From the NCBI RefSeq assembly GCF_020733635.1, contig NZ_JAJFZL010000001.1:6386001-6450000 (forward strand): 64,000 nucleotides of DNA. Direction: 5' to 3'. The stretch is from Nocardia spumae (GTDB lineage: Bacteria > Actinomycetota > Actinomycetes > Mycobacteriales > Mycobacteriaceae). The notes below the pieces were generated by a model, which was not told the origin of the DNA, made no database searches, and was given only the letters and a program-made list of their open reading frames with translations. Positions 25,964 to 37,077 of this stretch are shown one piece after another (the stretch's first letter is position 1; every line of letters starts with the position of its first letter). Position numbers and translations under genes: made by a program.

Positions 25964-27358
25964 ATGACGGAAACGGCTCCAGCGCCCCCTCGCCGCCGGT
26001 TCCCCCTGCTCCGGCATTCGTATTCGCTGCGCACCCGGGTGGCGGGCGCGGCGGCGCTGGGCGCGATCATCATCACCGCGGTGCTCAGCTGGGTGTCGGT
26101 GGTGGCGCTGGGGCGCACCAACCTGGCGCAGGCCGATCAGGAGCTGACCATCGCCTCCCGCATCGTGCTGATGCAGCCGATCATCGCCGTCGGGGTGCTC
26201 TCGCTGGTCACGCCGAACAAGGACATGGCCGTGACGGTCCGCGATCACGGCGAGGTCATCGCCTCGACCAGCGTCCGGATCCCGGCGGAGGAACCGGGCT
26301 CGCATACGGTCACGATGGAGGGCACGCCGTTTCGCGTGCTCACCACCACCGAGAATCAGCCGGAGGGGCGCACGGTCTCGATCGCGATCCCGCTGACCGA
26401 CGCCTATCACACCATGTCCGAACAACGCCGGTGGGTGTTGTTCGCGGCCGGTCTCGCGGTGGCCGCCGCGGCCGGGCTGGGCTGGCTCTTCGGCGGCAGC
26501 GCCGTCCGGCCGATCCGCGACCTCACCCGGCAGGTCAGCGCGCGCAGCGGGACGAGCAAGGCCGAGGTGCGGGTGGACGGCTCCGGCGTGTGGGAGGCCG
26601 AGAAGCTCTCCGACGCGGTGAATTCACTACTCGAACGGGTGCACTACGCCCAGGCCGAAACCGCGGCGGCACTCGAGACCGCTCGCGATTTCGCCGCCGT
26701 CTCCGCCCACGAGCTGCGCACTCCGCTCACCGCCATGCGCACCGACCTGGAAGTACTGCGCACACTGGATCTCGACGAGCATCAGCGCGCCGAGATCCTC
26801 GACGATCTGCATCGCAGCCAAGGCCGGGTGGAGGCGACCCTGGCGGCGCTGGAACGCCTGGCCGCCGGTGAGCTCACCGACGACCGCGACCATGTGGAAA
26901 CCGACGTCGGAGATCTGGTGGACCACGCCGCGCACGACGCCATGCGGCACTTCCCCGAACTCACCGTCCGCATCGACACCGATCGCGAACTGGTCACCCG
27001 CGGACTGCCGGCCGGGCTGCGGCTGGCCGTCGACAACGCGCTGACCAATTCGGCGCGCCACGGCGGCGCCACCCAGGCACTGGTTTCCGCGCACCGCAGC
27101 CCCGGGGGGCGGATTGTCATCTCCGTCGACGACAACGGTGCGGGAATCCCGGCGGCGGAACGGCAACAGGTCTTCGACCGTTTCATCCGCGGCGCCAACG
27201 CCACCAAGGGCGGTTCCGGTCTCGGGCTGGCACTGGTCGCGCAGCAGGCCCAATTACACGGTGGTCGAGCCTATTTCGACGACGGCACCCTCGGCGGGGT
27301 GCGCCTGGTCTTGGAGCTCCCGGATCGTCCGGTACGGCCCGCGGGCAACGAACACTGA
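25964..27358 (+). CDS. prrB: Sensor histidine kinase PrrB
   Basis: A 464-aa membrane histidine kinase, partner of PrrA. Seen: TM1 (VAGAAALGAIIITAVLSWVSVVAL), an extracytoplasmic domain of about 110 residues, TM2 (WVLFAAGLAVAAAAGLGWLFGG), HAMP (AVRPIRDLTRQVSARSG), H-box FAAVSAHELRTPLTAMR with the phosphorylated His, N-box DNALTNSARHG, G1 VDDNGAGIP and G2 GGSGLGLALV. The start is ATG at 25964, shortly after prrA; other in-frame starts lie inside prrA. The gene probably forms one transcript with prrA. Confidence 0.9.
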   Translation: MTETAPAPPRRRFPLLRHSYSLRTRVAGAAALGAIIITAVLSWVSVVALGRTNLAQADQELTIASRIVLMQPIIAVGVLSLVTPNKDMAVTVRDHGEVIASTSVRIPAEEPGSHTVTMEGTPFRVLTTTENQPEGRTVSIAIPLTDAYHTMSEQRRWVLFAAGLAVAAAAGLGWLFGGSAVRPIRDLTRQVSARSGTSKAEVRVDGSGVWEAEKLSDAVNSLLERVHYAQAETAAALETARDFAAVSAHELRTPLTAMRTDLEVLRTLDLDEHQRAEILDDLHRSQGRVEATLAALERLAAGELTDDRDHVETDVGDLVDHAAHDAMRHFPELTVRIDTDRELVTRGLPAGLRLAVDNALTNSARHGGATQALVSAHRSPGGRIVISVDDNGAGIPAAERQQVFDRFIRGANATKGGSGLGLALVAQQAQLHGGRAYFDDGTLGGVRLVLELPDRPVRPAGNEH

Positions 27359-27403
27359 GCCGCCGCAACCGCGTTCCCTCACCGAACCCTCAGATATCCG
27401 CCA

Positions 27404-28609
27404 GTGATTGCGCATTCACCGTCACTACGGTCGAACAGCGTGGCTGGTAAACGTTTTCGCTGGACAGTGCTCACCGCGGTGACCCTCGTGGTCGCCGGCG
27501 CGGTATCGGGTGGGGTGATGATTCTCACCCACAGCGAGGACGCACCCGACGATATCGCGATCGTCGATACCGATGCCGGGCCGACGGGCGCGCGGATCGC
27601 GCGAGCGCTGGAGTCGGAGGGCACTGCCCGCTGGACCGTGGCCGAACCCGGTGCCAGTGCGGACGATCACGCCGCGGTGATCACCCTGCCGCCCGATCTG
27701 AGTTCGTCACTGGCCAGTCTCACCACGGCTCGGCCACATCGTGCGCAGATCACCGTGTCCACCAACGATCGCGCCGATACGGCCGCGGTCGACGATGCGG
27801 TCGCCGAGTTGAAGCAGCGGATCGCCGCGGCCGGTGTGGATCAGACCCTGGCCGCCGTGGGTTCCGCGCGCGGCTCGATGCAGCAGGCCGCCTTCACCTC
27901 ACAGCTGCTCGACGCCGGGGTCCGCACGGCCTCCGATGCCGCGGGCCGGTTCAGCGGCGGCGCGCAGCAGATGGTGGGTTTCCTGGATTCCGCGAAATCC
28001 GGTGCGGGCGCGCTGAGCGCGCAGCTCGGGGAGGTGCACACCGCACTCGGACAGGCCCGCGGCCAGGCCGACGAGCTGGGCGGGGCCTTCGATGCGACCG
28101 GGCTGACCCTCGGACAGATCAGCACCAGCGCCGCTGCGCTGAGCACCGGCCTGGATCAGGTGCTGCCACTGCTGCGGTCCCTGCCGTTCGCCGCCGACCC
28201 GCAACTAGCCGACATCATCGGCACACTCGACGCACTGCGCGGAATCGCCGGTAAGGCCGACGCGCAGCTGGCCGGAGTCACCGAGCTGACCGGCAGCAGT
28301 ACCGATCCGGACACCGGTATCGGGACCATCCTGCACAATGCCGCTGGACGCCTGACCGCGGCGTCGGTCCAGTTGGACCAGGGCGCGGCACTGGCCGGGC
28401 AGATCCCGCAGCTCGCCGATCAGGCGAGCACCCAATTACAGGCGGCACTACAAGCCGTGACGAGCGGCGTCACCCAGATGCGCCAGATTTCGACGAATCT
28501 GACAGATCAGACCGGTAAGGCCTTGACCGCGCTACCGGCCGGCAGTACGTCCCAGCAGTCGGTGCTGGCGACGAATCTGTCGCATCCCGTCGACGTCGTC
28601 CGGCAATGA
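27404..28609 (+). CDS. Membrane-anchored YhgE/Pip-like ectodomain protein, lacking the C-terminal membrane domain
   Basis: A 401-aa protein. Seen: one N-terminal TM (FRWTVLTAVTLVVAGAVSGG), then a region resembling the N-terminal domain of YhgE/Pip and ABC-2 exporters (DDIAIVDTDAGPTGARIARAL; HAAVITLPPDLSSSLASL), then long Ala/Gln/Leu/Thr-rich amphipathic helices with coiled-coil character. Full-length Pip-type proteins end in about five TMs; here none follows and the protein stops at HPVDVVRQ. It is either a shortened relative or a membrane-tethered helical protein. It lies 45 bp after prrB. GTG at 27404 is used; GTG at 27440 is equally possible. Confidence 0.65.
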   Translation: MIAHSPSLRSNSVAGKRFRWTVLTAVTLVVAGAVSGGVMILTHSEDAPDDIAIVDTDAGPTGARIARALESEGTARWTVAEPGASADDHAAVITLPPDLSSSLASLTTARPHRAQITVSTNDRADTAAVDDAVAELKQRIAAAGVDQTLAAVGSARGSMQQAAFTSQLLDAGVRTASDAAGRFSGGAQQMVGFLDSAKSGAGALSAQLGEVHTALGQARGQADELGGAFDATGLTLGQISTSAAALSTGLDQVLPLLRSLPFAADPQLADIIGTLDALRGIAGKADAQLAGVTELTGSSTDPDTGIGTILHNAAGRLTAASVQLDQGAALAGQIPQLADQASTQLQAALQAVTSGVTQMRQISTNLTDQTGKALTALPAGSTSQQSVLATNLSHPVDVVRQ

Positions 28610-28639
28610 CCGGGCGACGACGCCGACGCGACACCTCGA

Positions 28640-28999
28640 TCAGGCGACGTTGATCAGATCGATGATGAAGACCAGCGTCTTGCCCGACAGCGGGTGGCCG
28701 GCGCCCTCGGGGCCGTAGGCCAGCTCCGGCGGAATGGTCAGCTGCCGGCGGCCGCCGACCTTCATTCCCGGAATACCCTCCTGCCAGCCCTCGATCAGGC
28801 CGCGCAGCGGGAAGGTGATGGATTCGCCGCGATTCCAGGACGAATCGAATTCCTCGCCGGAGTCGTATTCGACACCCACGTAGTGCACCTCGACGGTGCC
28901 ACCGGGCGCCGCCTCGGCTCCCTCACCCTCGACCAGATCCTTGATAACCAGCGTGGCGGGCGCGGGGCCTTCCTGGAACTCGACTTCCGGCTTGGTCAT
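28640..28999 (-). CDS. FKBP-type peptidyl-prolyl cis-trans isomerase
   Basis: A 119-aa single-domain FKBP. Seen: GGTVEVHYVGVEYDSGEEFDSSW, PLRGLIEGWQEGIPGMKVGGRRQLTIPPELAYG and a C-terminal LVFIIDLINV, all diagnostic of the fold and its proline-binding pocket. No signal peptide, so it is cytoplasmic. It catalyses prolyl isomerisation in protein folding. It stands alone, divergent from trmH and convergent with the Pip-like gene. Confidence 0.95.
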   Translation of the reverse strand: MTKPEVEFQEGPAPATLVIKDLVEGEGAEAAPGGTVEVHYVGVEYDSGEEFDSSWNRGESITFPLRGLIEGWQEGIPGMKVGGRRQLTIPPELAYGPEGAGHPLSGKTLVFIIDLINVA

Positions 29000-29132
29000 G
29001 CGTCCTCTTCCGTTTCGATGGGCAAATCGTTCTGTTGATAAACCAATAAAGAGTTCACCATAGCGTTGCCGGCCAAACCGTGTTCTGAACGACAGTTGAA
29101 TCGGCCGGTTCCGGGTCGAGAAGGCAGGATAG

Positions 29133-29942
29133 ATGGCCGTGGCCTACGTGATCGATATCGCCGACCCCGGCGACCCGCGCGTCGCGGACTTCCGTGACCT
29201 GAACTCGGCGGATCGCCGCCCTGATCTGCCCGGCGGAAAAGGCCTGGTCATCGCCGAGGGCGTGGTGGTCGTCCAACGCATGCTGAGCTCGCGATTCCAG
29301 CCGTTCGCGCTGCTCGGAGTCGGTCGGCGATTCGATCAGCTCGCTCCCGACCTCGCCGGTGTGGATATCCCGTACTACCGCGCGGACGCGCGGGTGATGG
29401 CCGAGATCGTCGGTTTCCACCTCAATCGCGGGGTCCTCGCCGCGGCGTACCGGCCACCGGAACTACTGCCGGAGGAGATCCTGTCCACGGCACGTACGGT
29501 CGCGGTGCTCGAGGGTGTCAACGACCACGAGAACATCGGATCCATCTTCCGCAACGCCGCCGGGCTCGGCGCCGACGCGGTGCTGTTCGGCGACCGCTGC
29601 GCCGACCCCCTGTACCGGCGCGCGGTCCGGGTGTCGATGGGGCATGCGCTGCGAGTGCCGTTCGCCGCGCTGCCGACCTGGCCCGATGGACTGCACACCC
29701 TGCGTGAACAGGGTTTTCGGATCATCGCCCTGACGCCGAATCCGGAAGCGGTGAATCTGGCGACCGCGATGACCGGCGAGCGGGTAGCTCTGCTGCTCGG
29801 CGCGGAGGGCCCGGGCCTGACCGAGGCGGCCATGCGCGCCACCGATATTCGCGCCCGGGTTCCGATGACACCCGGCACCGATTCGCTGAATGTCGCTACC
29901 GCGGCGGCGATGGCCTTCTACGAGAGGGTGCGGACGTCGTGA
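29133..29942 (+). CDS. TrmH/SpoU-family RNA 2'-O-methyltransferase (Rv0881-like)
   Basis: A 269-aa SPOUT methyltransferase with a trefoil knot. The three SpoU motifs are seen: EGVNDHENIGSIFRNAAGLG, VALLLGAEGPGLTEAAM and MTPGTDSLNVATAAAMAFYE. The N-terminal ~100 residues form the substrate-recognition domain. It methylates a ribose 2'-OH in tRNA or rRNA; M. tuberculosis Rv0881 is the apparent orthologue. GGCAGGA lies just before the ATG. Its stop overlaps the DUF2537 start (GTGA), the same pairing recalled for Rv0881-Rv0882. Confidence 0.9.
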   Translation: MAVAYVIDIADPGDPRVADFRDLNSADRRPDLPGGKGLVIAEGVVVVQRMLSSRFQPFALLGVGRRFDQLAPDLAGVDIPYYRADARVMAEIVGFHLNRGVLAAAYRPPELLPEEILSTARTVAVLEGVNDHENIGSIFRNAAGLGADAVLFGDRCADPLYRRAVRVSMGHALRVPFAALPTWPDGLHTLREQGFRIIALTPNPEAVNLATAMTGERVALLLGAEGPGLTEAAMRATDIRARVPMTPGTDSLNVATAAAMAFYERVRTS

Positions 29943-30241
29943 ATCAACCGACCGCGCGGCCGGACGGTCCTACCGGCGAACCGACCCCGTGGGCGGCGGG
30001 CATCGCCGTCTCCGTCTTCGTCGCGGCGCTCACCGCGGCCGGGGTGTATTCCTTCGGCGTCGCGCTGGCGCATGTGCACTGGACCCTCGCGGTGGCGGTG
30101 AACCTGGTGGCCGCGGCCGGCACCGCACCGACCGCCTGGCGCTGGCGCCACACCCCGGTGACCCGCTGGGTCCTGGCCGGGCTCGGTGCCGGCGTTCTCC
30201 TCGGCTGGCTGATCCTGCTGGTCGTCGCTGTCGCGCACTAG
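29939..30241 (+). CDS. DUF2537 membrane protein (Rv0882-like)
   Basis: A 100-aa protein with three hydrophobic helices: AAGIAVSVFVAALTAAGVY, WTLAVAVNLVAAAGTA and VLAGLGAGVLLGWLILLVVA. It belongs to DUF2537, function unknown, and is conserved next to the SpoU methyltransferase in mycobacteria. The GTG start overlaps the methyltransferase stop by 4 bp, so it is translationally coupled to it. Confidence 0.88.
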   Translation: MNQPTARPDGPTGEPTPWAAGIAVSVFVAALTAAGVYSFGVALAHVHWTLAVAVNLVAAAGTAPTAWRWRHTPVTRWVLAGLGAGVLLGWLILLVVAVAH

Positions 30242-30253
30242 CTCTCGTGGTGG

Positions 30254-30994
30254 TCACAGCACTCGGTCACGCCCGCGCAGCCAGCCGAACCAGCGCTTAC
30301 TCGCCGGCGCGGGCACCGCGAGTTCGGGCGGCACCGTATCCGGGGCCTGGCCTGTGGGATAGAGGCTGAAGCCGCAGACGGCGATCTCGTCGGGACGCAC
30401 CATGGCCGTGGAAGCGGCGTCGCGATAACCGAATCCGAGCCATTGTTCATTGGCGGCATCGGCGAATTCGGGCGCGTCGAACGGCAGGATCTGCGGGTCG
30501 GGGAAATCTCCGGGGCGGAGTCGAACCGGATGATCACCGGCCCAGTACGAGCGCTCCCACACCAGCGGCAGCCCCTCGTCCTCGACGATGTGCACCCGGG
30601 TGGCGCTGAAGGCGCGCCGGAATTCCCCGCGTTCCCAATGCGCGAACGCACCCCAGCCCAGCGGCGCGTCATAGGCGACCAGGTAGGTGTGTTCGGACGC
30701 GAGGGGCCGAATCAGCAGTTCGGGCAGGGTCGTCGGATGGCTGCGCGCCGCCTGCACCGTGCAGACCACGGTGACGCCGGGAAAACATCCGATGTACATC
30801 GTGCCGGGATCCGGTCCGGCCCAGACCTTCAGCGAGCCGGAGGCGGCCGGGACGACATCGTGATCGGGATTGAGCTGTTTGGCCAGCGCGAACGCGGCCT
30901 CGGGGTCGGGATCGGGGTGCGCACGCAGTACGGCTGCCGGATCGGGGTCGTCGACGTACCAGATCGACGAGGCAGTGGACGGCACCTGCGACAC
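30254..30994 (-). CDS. DUF6928-like conserved protein of unknown function
   Basis: A 246-aa cytoplasmic protein without signal or membrane segment. Seen: IWYVDDPDPAAVLR at the N terminus, then MYIGCFPGVTVVC, LASEHTYLVAYDAPLGWGAFAHWERGEFRR and SYWAGDHP. This matches the DUF6928 family of actinobacteria as I recall it; no activity is known. It ends with a basic tail KRWFGWLRGRDRVL. It lies between DUF2537 (convergent) and sepH (same strand, 316 bp upstream). Confidence 0.75.
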   Translation of the reverse strand: MSQVPSTASSIWYVDDPDPAAVLRAHPDPDPEAAFALAKQLNPDHDVVPAASGSLKVWAGPDPGTMYIGCFPGVTVVCTVQAARSHPTTLPELLIRPLASEHTYLVAYDAPLGWGAFAHWERGEFRRAFSATRVHIVEDEGLPLVWERSYWAGDHPVRLRPGDFPDPQILPFDAPEFADAANEQWLGFGYRDAASTAMVRPDEIAVCGFSLYPTGQAPDTVPPELAVPAPASKRWFGWLRGRDRVL

Positions 30995-31310
30995 CTCCCG
31001 AGCTCGAACGGGTAAGCGTGGTTACTTTCGAGCAACTCGCAGGAAGCGGACCACATCCGCTACCGCGGCCTGCTCACAGCGCACCGAGGCGAATCGGGCG
31101 CATAGCAAAAATCTACTCCCCCAACAGCAGAAACAGTGACGCTTCGGGCACCACCGCGCGTGTCAAGGCCGCTTTCCCGACGGTTCGACGCCATTCCGCC
31201 TGTCCGGGAGACCTCGGCCGGAAACGAATTCGCGGCGGAGACTTGAAGTCTCCGCCGCGAAGGGTGTATCGCCGATCGAATTCCGGTATCGGAACCCCGT
31301 TCTCGGAAAT
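30995..31310. other. 316-bp intergenic region downstream of sepH
   Basis: It contains the sepH terminator hairpin (31229-31261) and presumably the promoter of the DUF6928 gene. Nothing gene-like is seen in the rest. Confidence 0.5.
31229..31261 (-). terminator. Terminator hairpin of sepH
   Basis: A perfect 16-bp inverted repeat: TTCGCGGCGGAGACTT (31229-31244) and AAGTCTCCGCCGCGAA (31246-31261), with a one-base centre. It lies about 50 bp past the sepH stop, and the minus strand continues with TTCGTTTC, a moderately T-rich tail. Confidence 0.8.
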
Positions 31311-32402
31311 TCAGTGACCCGAGCTCCGCACGCCGAGCAGTACGTCCTCCCACGACGGCATCGGCGCCTTCCCGCGCTTGGCCCGCGCGGACTTCTGCGC
31401 CGCCGGCTTGGGCTCGGCCTTCCCGCCCGCACCGCCGGATGCGGACTTGGCGGCCGGGGCCGTCTCCGGTTCCGCCGGCGTGGGGGCCGGAGCAGGAGTG
31501 GGCTCGGGCGCCGGGGCCGGTGCCGCCGGTGGCGCGGGTTCGGTCGGCGCCGCCGGGGCGGGCGGGGCCGCGGCAGCGGGCACCGCGGGGGTGCTCGGCG
31601 CGGCGCCGGCACCCGAGGGGTTGGCCACCGCACCCTTGGCGCTGACCGGGACCGCGGTACCGCCGACGGCGGCCCGCTGCTCGTAGTACTCCTCGAGGCC
31701 CGCCTGCGCCGTCTCCACCGAGGCGGAGGTCTGCACAGGTGCGGCGGGGGCGGGATCCACCACCGGGCCGGGCTCGGGCGCCGGTTCCGGCAGGATGGTG
31801 GCCAGTCCGCGCAGGGCCCGCCCGAAGTCGGGATCGATCAGATCCGAGGCCGGGTCGTCGAGCGGCATGACCGAACCACCGTGCGCATCGGGCTGGTAGC
31901 GCCAATGTGCGGCGATCACCGAACGACCCGCCTGCCACTGCAATTGGGCCACCCAGTAGTTCTTCTCGTCCTTCCAGGCATCCCACTCGGCGATGTCGAT
32001 ATTGTGCCCACGCTCGGCGAAGGCGGCCGAGACGACCTCGATCAGCGTCTCCACCGCGGGACCGTCCTTGCGCACCGGATGCGCCTTCTGCGCCAGTTCG
32101 GCGGCGCGCGCCCGCTCGAGCAGGACCGGGTAGGCGAAGCGCTCCACCCGGCTCGCCGGCATACCGGACTCTTCGGTGACCTGTTCCACGGACGCACCGG
32201 CACGGATACGGGCCTGGATATCGCGAGGACGCATGGTCGCCTCCGTTTCGATCTCGATCTGGCCGAATCGGGCAAGGTCTCCACGCGCGGCGGCACGCAG
32301 CTTCTCGTCGGCGGCGAGCCGGTACTTCTGACCGGTCTCGGCATCGACGCACACGATGTGCGCGGAATCGGGCGTCAATCCGATCACTCGAAGTTCACGC
32401 AC
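31311..32402 (-). CDS. sepH: Septation protein SepH (DUF3071)
   Basis: A 363-aa actinobacterial cell-division protein (Rv0883c orthologue). The conserved N-terminal domain is visible: RELRVIGLTPDSAHIVCVD, a helix-turn-helix TMRPRDIQARIRAGASVEQVTEESG, and EWDAWKDEKNYWVAQLQW. SepH binds FtsZ and promotes Z-ring assembly in Streptomyces and mycobacteria. The C-terminal half is a long Pro/Ala linker ending in a short conserved peptide (APMPSWEDVLLGVRSSG). The GTG start is well supported by AAGGAGG 5 nt upstream; longer in-frame readings run past this site. Confidence 0.92.
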   Translation of the reverse strand: MRELRVIGLTPDSAHIVCVDAETGQKYRLAADEKLRAAARGDLARFGQIEIETEATMRPRDIQARIRAGASVEQVTEESGMPASRVERFAYPVLLERARAAELAQKAHPVRKDGPAVETLIEVVSAAFAERGHNIDIAEWDAWKDEKNYWVAQLQWQAGRSVIAAHWRYQPDAHGGSVMPLDDPASDLIDPDFGRALRGLATILPEPAPEPGPVVDPAPAAPVQTSASVETAQAGLEEYYEQRAAVGGTAVPVSAKGAVANPSGAGAAPSTPAVPAAAAPPAPAAPTEPAPPAAPAPAPEPTPAPAPTPAEPETAPAAKSASGGAGGKAEPKPAAQKSARAKRGKAPMPSWEDVLLGVRSSGH

Positions 32403-32641
32403 CGTTACCTCCTTATCGCTGCGTCGATCACAGCTGCGCCGAGCACCAACCAGCTCGCGACACCGCCCACGTTCTGGAACAGTAGTGCACTTCTGAGATT
32501 CGTGTGGCAGACACGCGGCACTGAAATCTACCGCCGCCATGGCGGAGACGGCTAATCTGCTGTGTTCTCGTTCGCGCCGCACCGAGTCCCGGCAAACTTC
32601 CAGCATGAGTTCGGTTGGCGCACACCACAACAGCGTAGACG

Positions 32642-32681
32642 CGAGAGCCGCGGAATTCCCGGAGGAATTCCGCGGCTCTCG
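32642..32681. terminator. Perfect 18-bp hairpin downstream of serC
   Basis: CGAGAGCCGCGGAATTCC (32642-32659) and GGAATTCCGCGGCTCTCG (32664-32681) with a 4-nt loop, starting 20 bp past the serC stop. It is followed on the plus strand by CCTTTTTT (32685-32691), so the U-tract is on the strand opposite to serC. For serC it acts only as a stem without U-tract. Confidence 0.75.
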
Positions 32682-32700
32682 AACCTTTTTTCGGCGTCGC

Positions 32701-34728
<2,028 letters not shown>

Positions 34729-34741
34729 GCGCGACGCCCGC

Positions 34742-35635
34742 TCAGGGCAGTTTGACGAATTCGTAACCGCGCGAACGCAATACCGGCAGCACGACCGACA
34801 TCCCCTCGGCGGTACCGGATTTCGGGCGGTGCATATGCGCGATCGAGATGGAGCCCGGCTGCGCCTGCGCCATCGCGGTGCGAACCTGCGCGGCCGTATA
34901 GGTGGCACCGGCATCGCCGTTGATACTGAAACCGACCGGCTGCTCCCCCAGCTCCCGCACGATGGCCACCGAGAGATCGTCGTAGTGCGCGGTGCCCGCG
35001 CGGAAGAACCGCGGCGGACGCCCCAGCAGCTGGGTCAGCCGTTCGTGGTTGCCCCACACCTCGTCGACGGCCTCCTGCGGGGACCGGGTGCCGGTGATGC
35101 CGTAGGCCGCGTGGCCGGTGACCGACAGCGGGCAGTGCCGGGTGCCGTGATTGGCCAGTTCGAACAGCGGATCGGCGGCCAGCCGCGCGGCACGGGCCGG
35201 ATCGGCATCGATCCAGCGCTTGTTCAGGAACAGGGTCGCCGGAATCCGATGGGTGACGAGATAATCCATCAGTTCGGTATTGATCTCGTCGTTGTTCGGG
35301 CCGCCGCACGCGTCGAAGGTCAGCGCCATCTGCTTACCTTGCGCCGGAACGGTGGTGATGATGCCGGGCAGATCCATCCCCCACCCGGTGGGCTGCCGTC
35401 CGGCGTAGCGGGCGGCGACCGCGACGGGATCGGGCCGCGGCGGTAGCGCGGCGGTGACGGGGGCGGCGGTGGCCGCCACCGGCTTCGGCGCCGGCGTCGT
35501 CGAGATCCGGGCCGCCGCGGTGATCGTAACCTGCGATTTCCCCTCTGCCACAGCACATCCGGAGGCCGTGAATCCGGCCGCCACTGCCGCTCCCGCGATC
35601 AAAATGCGACGCCGTGACAGTCCTGCACCACCCAC
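34742..35635 (-). CDS. Secreted polysaccharide deacetylase family lipoprotein
   Basis: A 297-aa NodB-fold deacetylase. Seen: a twin-arginine-like signal (LSRRRILIAGAAVAAGF) ending in a lipobox TASGC, so it is probably a membrane-anchored lipoprotein; then a Pro/Ala linker, ALTFDACGGPNNDEIN (metal-binding Asp), ELANHGTRHCPLS (metal-binding His pair H..RH), and AHMHRPKSGTAEGM near the end. Enzymes of this family remove N-acetyl groups from peptidoglycan or other envelope polysaccharides. The TFDACGG pattern differs from the common TFDDGP, so the substrate may be unusual. It lies downstream of citA with no evident link. Confidence 0.87.
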   Translation of the reverse strand: MGGAGLSRRRILIAGAAVAAGFTASGCAVAEGKSQVTITAAARISTTPAPKPVAATAAPVTAALPPRPDPVAVAARYAGRQPTGWGMDLPGIITTVPAQGKQMALTFDACGGPNNDEINTELMDYLVTHRIPATLFLNKRWIDADPARAARLAADPLFELANHGTRHCPLSVTGHAAYGITGTRSPQEAVDEVWGNHERLTQLLGRPPRFFRAGTAHYDDLSVAIVRELGEQPVGFSINGDAGATYTAAQVRTAMAQAQPGSISIAHMHRPKSGTAEGMSVVLPVLRSRGYEFVKLP

Positions 35636-35743
35636 GCGAGCAGATGCTACGGGACAGACGCGTCGAGCGCCTCCGCAGCCGGAACCGCGAAGGCGCTCGA
35701 ATCCCGTGATGTCCGAGTTCGTTCGGAATCCGTCCGGAGACGA

Positions 35744-36886
35744 CTACCGGACGATGGTGTCCCAGCCCGGTACGCTCTCCGGCGTGCGCGGTGCCGGACC
35801 GGTGTAGATGGCGGCGGGGCGCACCAGTTTGCCCAGTTGCTTCTGCTCGAGGATGTGCGCACACCAGCCCGCGGTCCGGCCACAGGTGAACATCGCCGGC
35901 ATCATGTGCGCCGGCACCTCGGCGAAGTCCAGGATCACCGCGGCCCAGAATTCGACATTGGTCTCGATGGCACGGTCCGGGCGGCGCTCCCGCAGTTCGG
36001 CCAGCGCGGCCTGCTCGAGCGCGGCGGCCACCTCGTAGCGCGGCGCGTCGAGCCGCTTCGCGGTAGCCCGCAGGACACGAGCGCGCGGGTCCTCGGCCCG
36101 GTAGACCCGGTGCCCGAAGCCCATCAGCTTCTCCTTGCGATCCAGGATGCCCTTCACCAGAGCGCGTGCGTCGCCGGTCTTCTCGACCTCTTCGATCATC
36201 GGCAGCACCCGCGCCGGAGCTCCGCCGTGCAGCGGACCGGACATCGCGCCGATCGCACCCGAGAGGCTGGCGGCGACATCCGCACCGGTCGAGGCGATGA
36301 CCCGGGCGGTGAAGGTGGAGGCGTTCATTCCGTGCTCGGCGGCCGAGACCCAGTAGGCGTCGATGGCCTCGGTATGGCGCGGATCCGGATCACCCTTCCA
36401 CCGCCGCATGAAGCGTTCGGTGATGGTGGCGGATTCGTCGATCTCCTTCTGCGGCACGGCGGGCTGATAGATGCCGCGCGCGGACTGGGCGACATAGGAC
36501 AGCGCCATCACCGACGCGCGCGCGAGGTTCTCGCGAGCGGTGGCGTCGTCGATATCGAGTAACGGCTCGTATCCCCAGATCGGGGCGAGCATGGCCAGAC
36601 CCGCCTGCACGTCGACGCGGACGTCGCCGGTGTGGACCGGCAGCGGGAAAGGCTCGGCCGGCGGCAGGCCCTGCCCGAAGCGACCGTCGACCAGCAACGC
36701 CCACACATCACCGAAGGTGACGTGGTTGCCGACCAGGTCCTCGATGTCCACACCCCGGTAGCGCAGCGCGCCGCCGTCCTTGTCGGGCTCGGCGATATCG
36801 GTGGTGAATGCCACCACGCCTTCCAGGCCACTGACGAAATCGGGGGGCACGGCCGGACCAGTCGGAGCCGCAGCGCTGGTAGTCAT
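35744..36886 (-). CDS. citA: Citrate synthase 2 (CitA-like)
   Basis: A 380-aa type-II-fold citrate synthase. Seen: LRYRGVDIEDLV at the N terminus, catalytic His in EHGMNAST, GPLHGGAPARVL, GFGHRVYRAEDPRARVL with the second catalytic His, and an Asp in NVEFWAAVILDFAEVP. It condenses acetyl-CoA and oxaloacetate; CitA-type enzymes may alternatively serve as methylcitrate synthases. AGGAGAG 8 nt before the ATG at 36886 fixes the start. It is divergent from pdxH. A second, longer citrate synthase (gltA) lies 3 kb away, as in M. tuberculosis (citA Rv0889c, gltA2 Rv0896). Confidence 0.92.
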   Translation of the reverse strand: MTTSAAAPTGPAVPPDFVSGLEGVVAFTTDIAEPDKDGGALRYRGVDIEDLVGNHVTFGDVWALLVDGRFGQGLPPAEPFPLPVHTGDVRVDVQAGLAMLAPIWGYEPLLDIDDATARENLARASVMALSYVAQSARGIYQPAVPQKEIDESATITERFMRRWKGDPDPRHTEAIDAYWVSAAEHGMNASTFTARVIASTGADVAASLSGAIGAMSGPLHGGAPARVLPMIEEVEKTGDARALVKGILDRKEKLMGFGHRVYRAEDPRARVLRATAKRLDAPRYEVAAALEQAALAELRERRPDRAIETNVEFWAAVILDFAEVPAHMMPAMFTCGRTAGWCAHILEQKQLGKLVRPAAIYTGPAPRTPESVPGWDTIVR

Positions 36887-37064
36887 GTTGTGACTCTCCT
36901 TGCAAATCGGGCCGCACGGGCTGTGGGCGGCCACGCTGTAGTGCACTCCCGGCTCCGCCGGGGTGATGCCTTCCCGGTTCGGCCGGATCTTCGATACGGC
37001 GTCGGCGCGGCCATATGCCACTCCGGCCGATCACCTGCAACCTTATCCCCCCAGTACTGGGGAG

Positions 37065-37070
37065 TAACGT
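37065..37070 (+). promoter_or_regulatory. -10 box of a leaderless transcript (pdxH)
   Basis: TAACGT followed by 7 nt and the ATG of pdxH at 37078. Confidence 0.5.
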
Positions 37071-37077
37071 CTGGATC

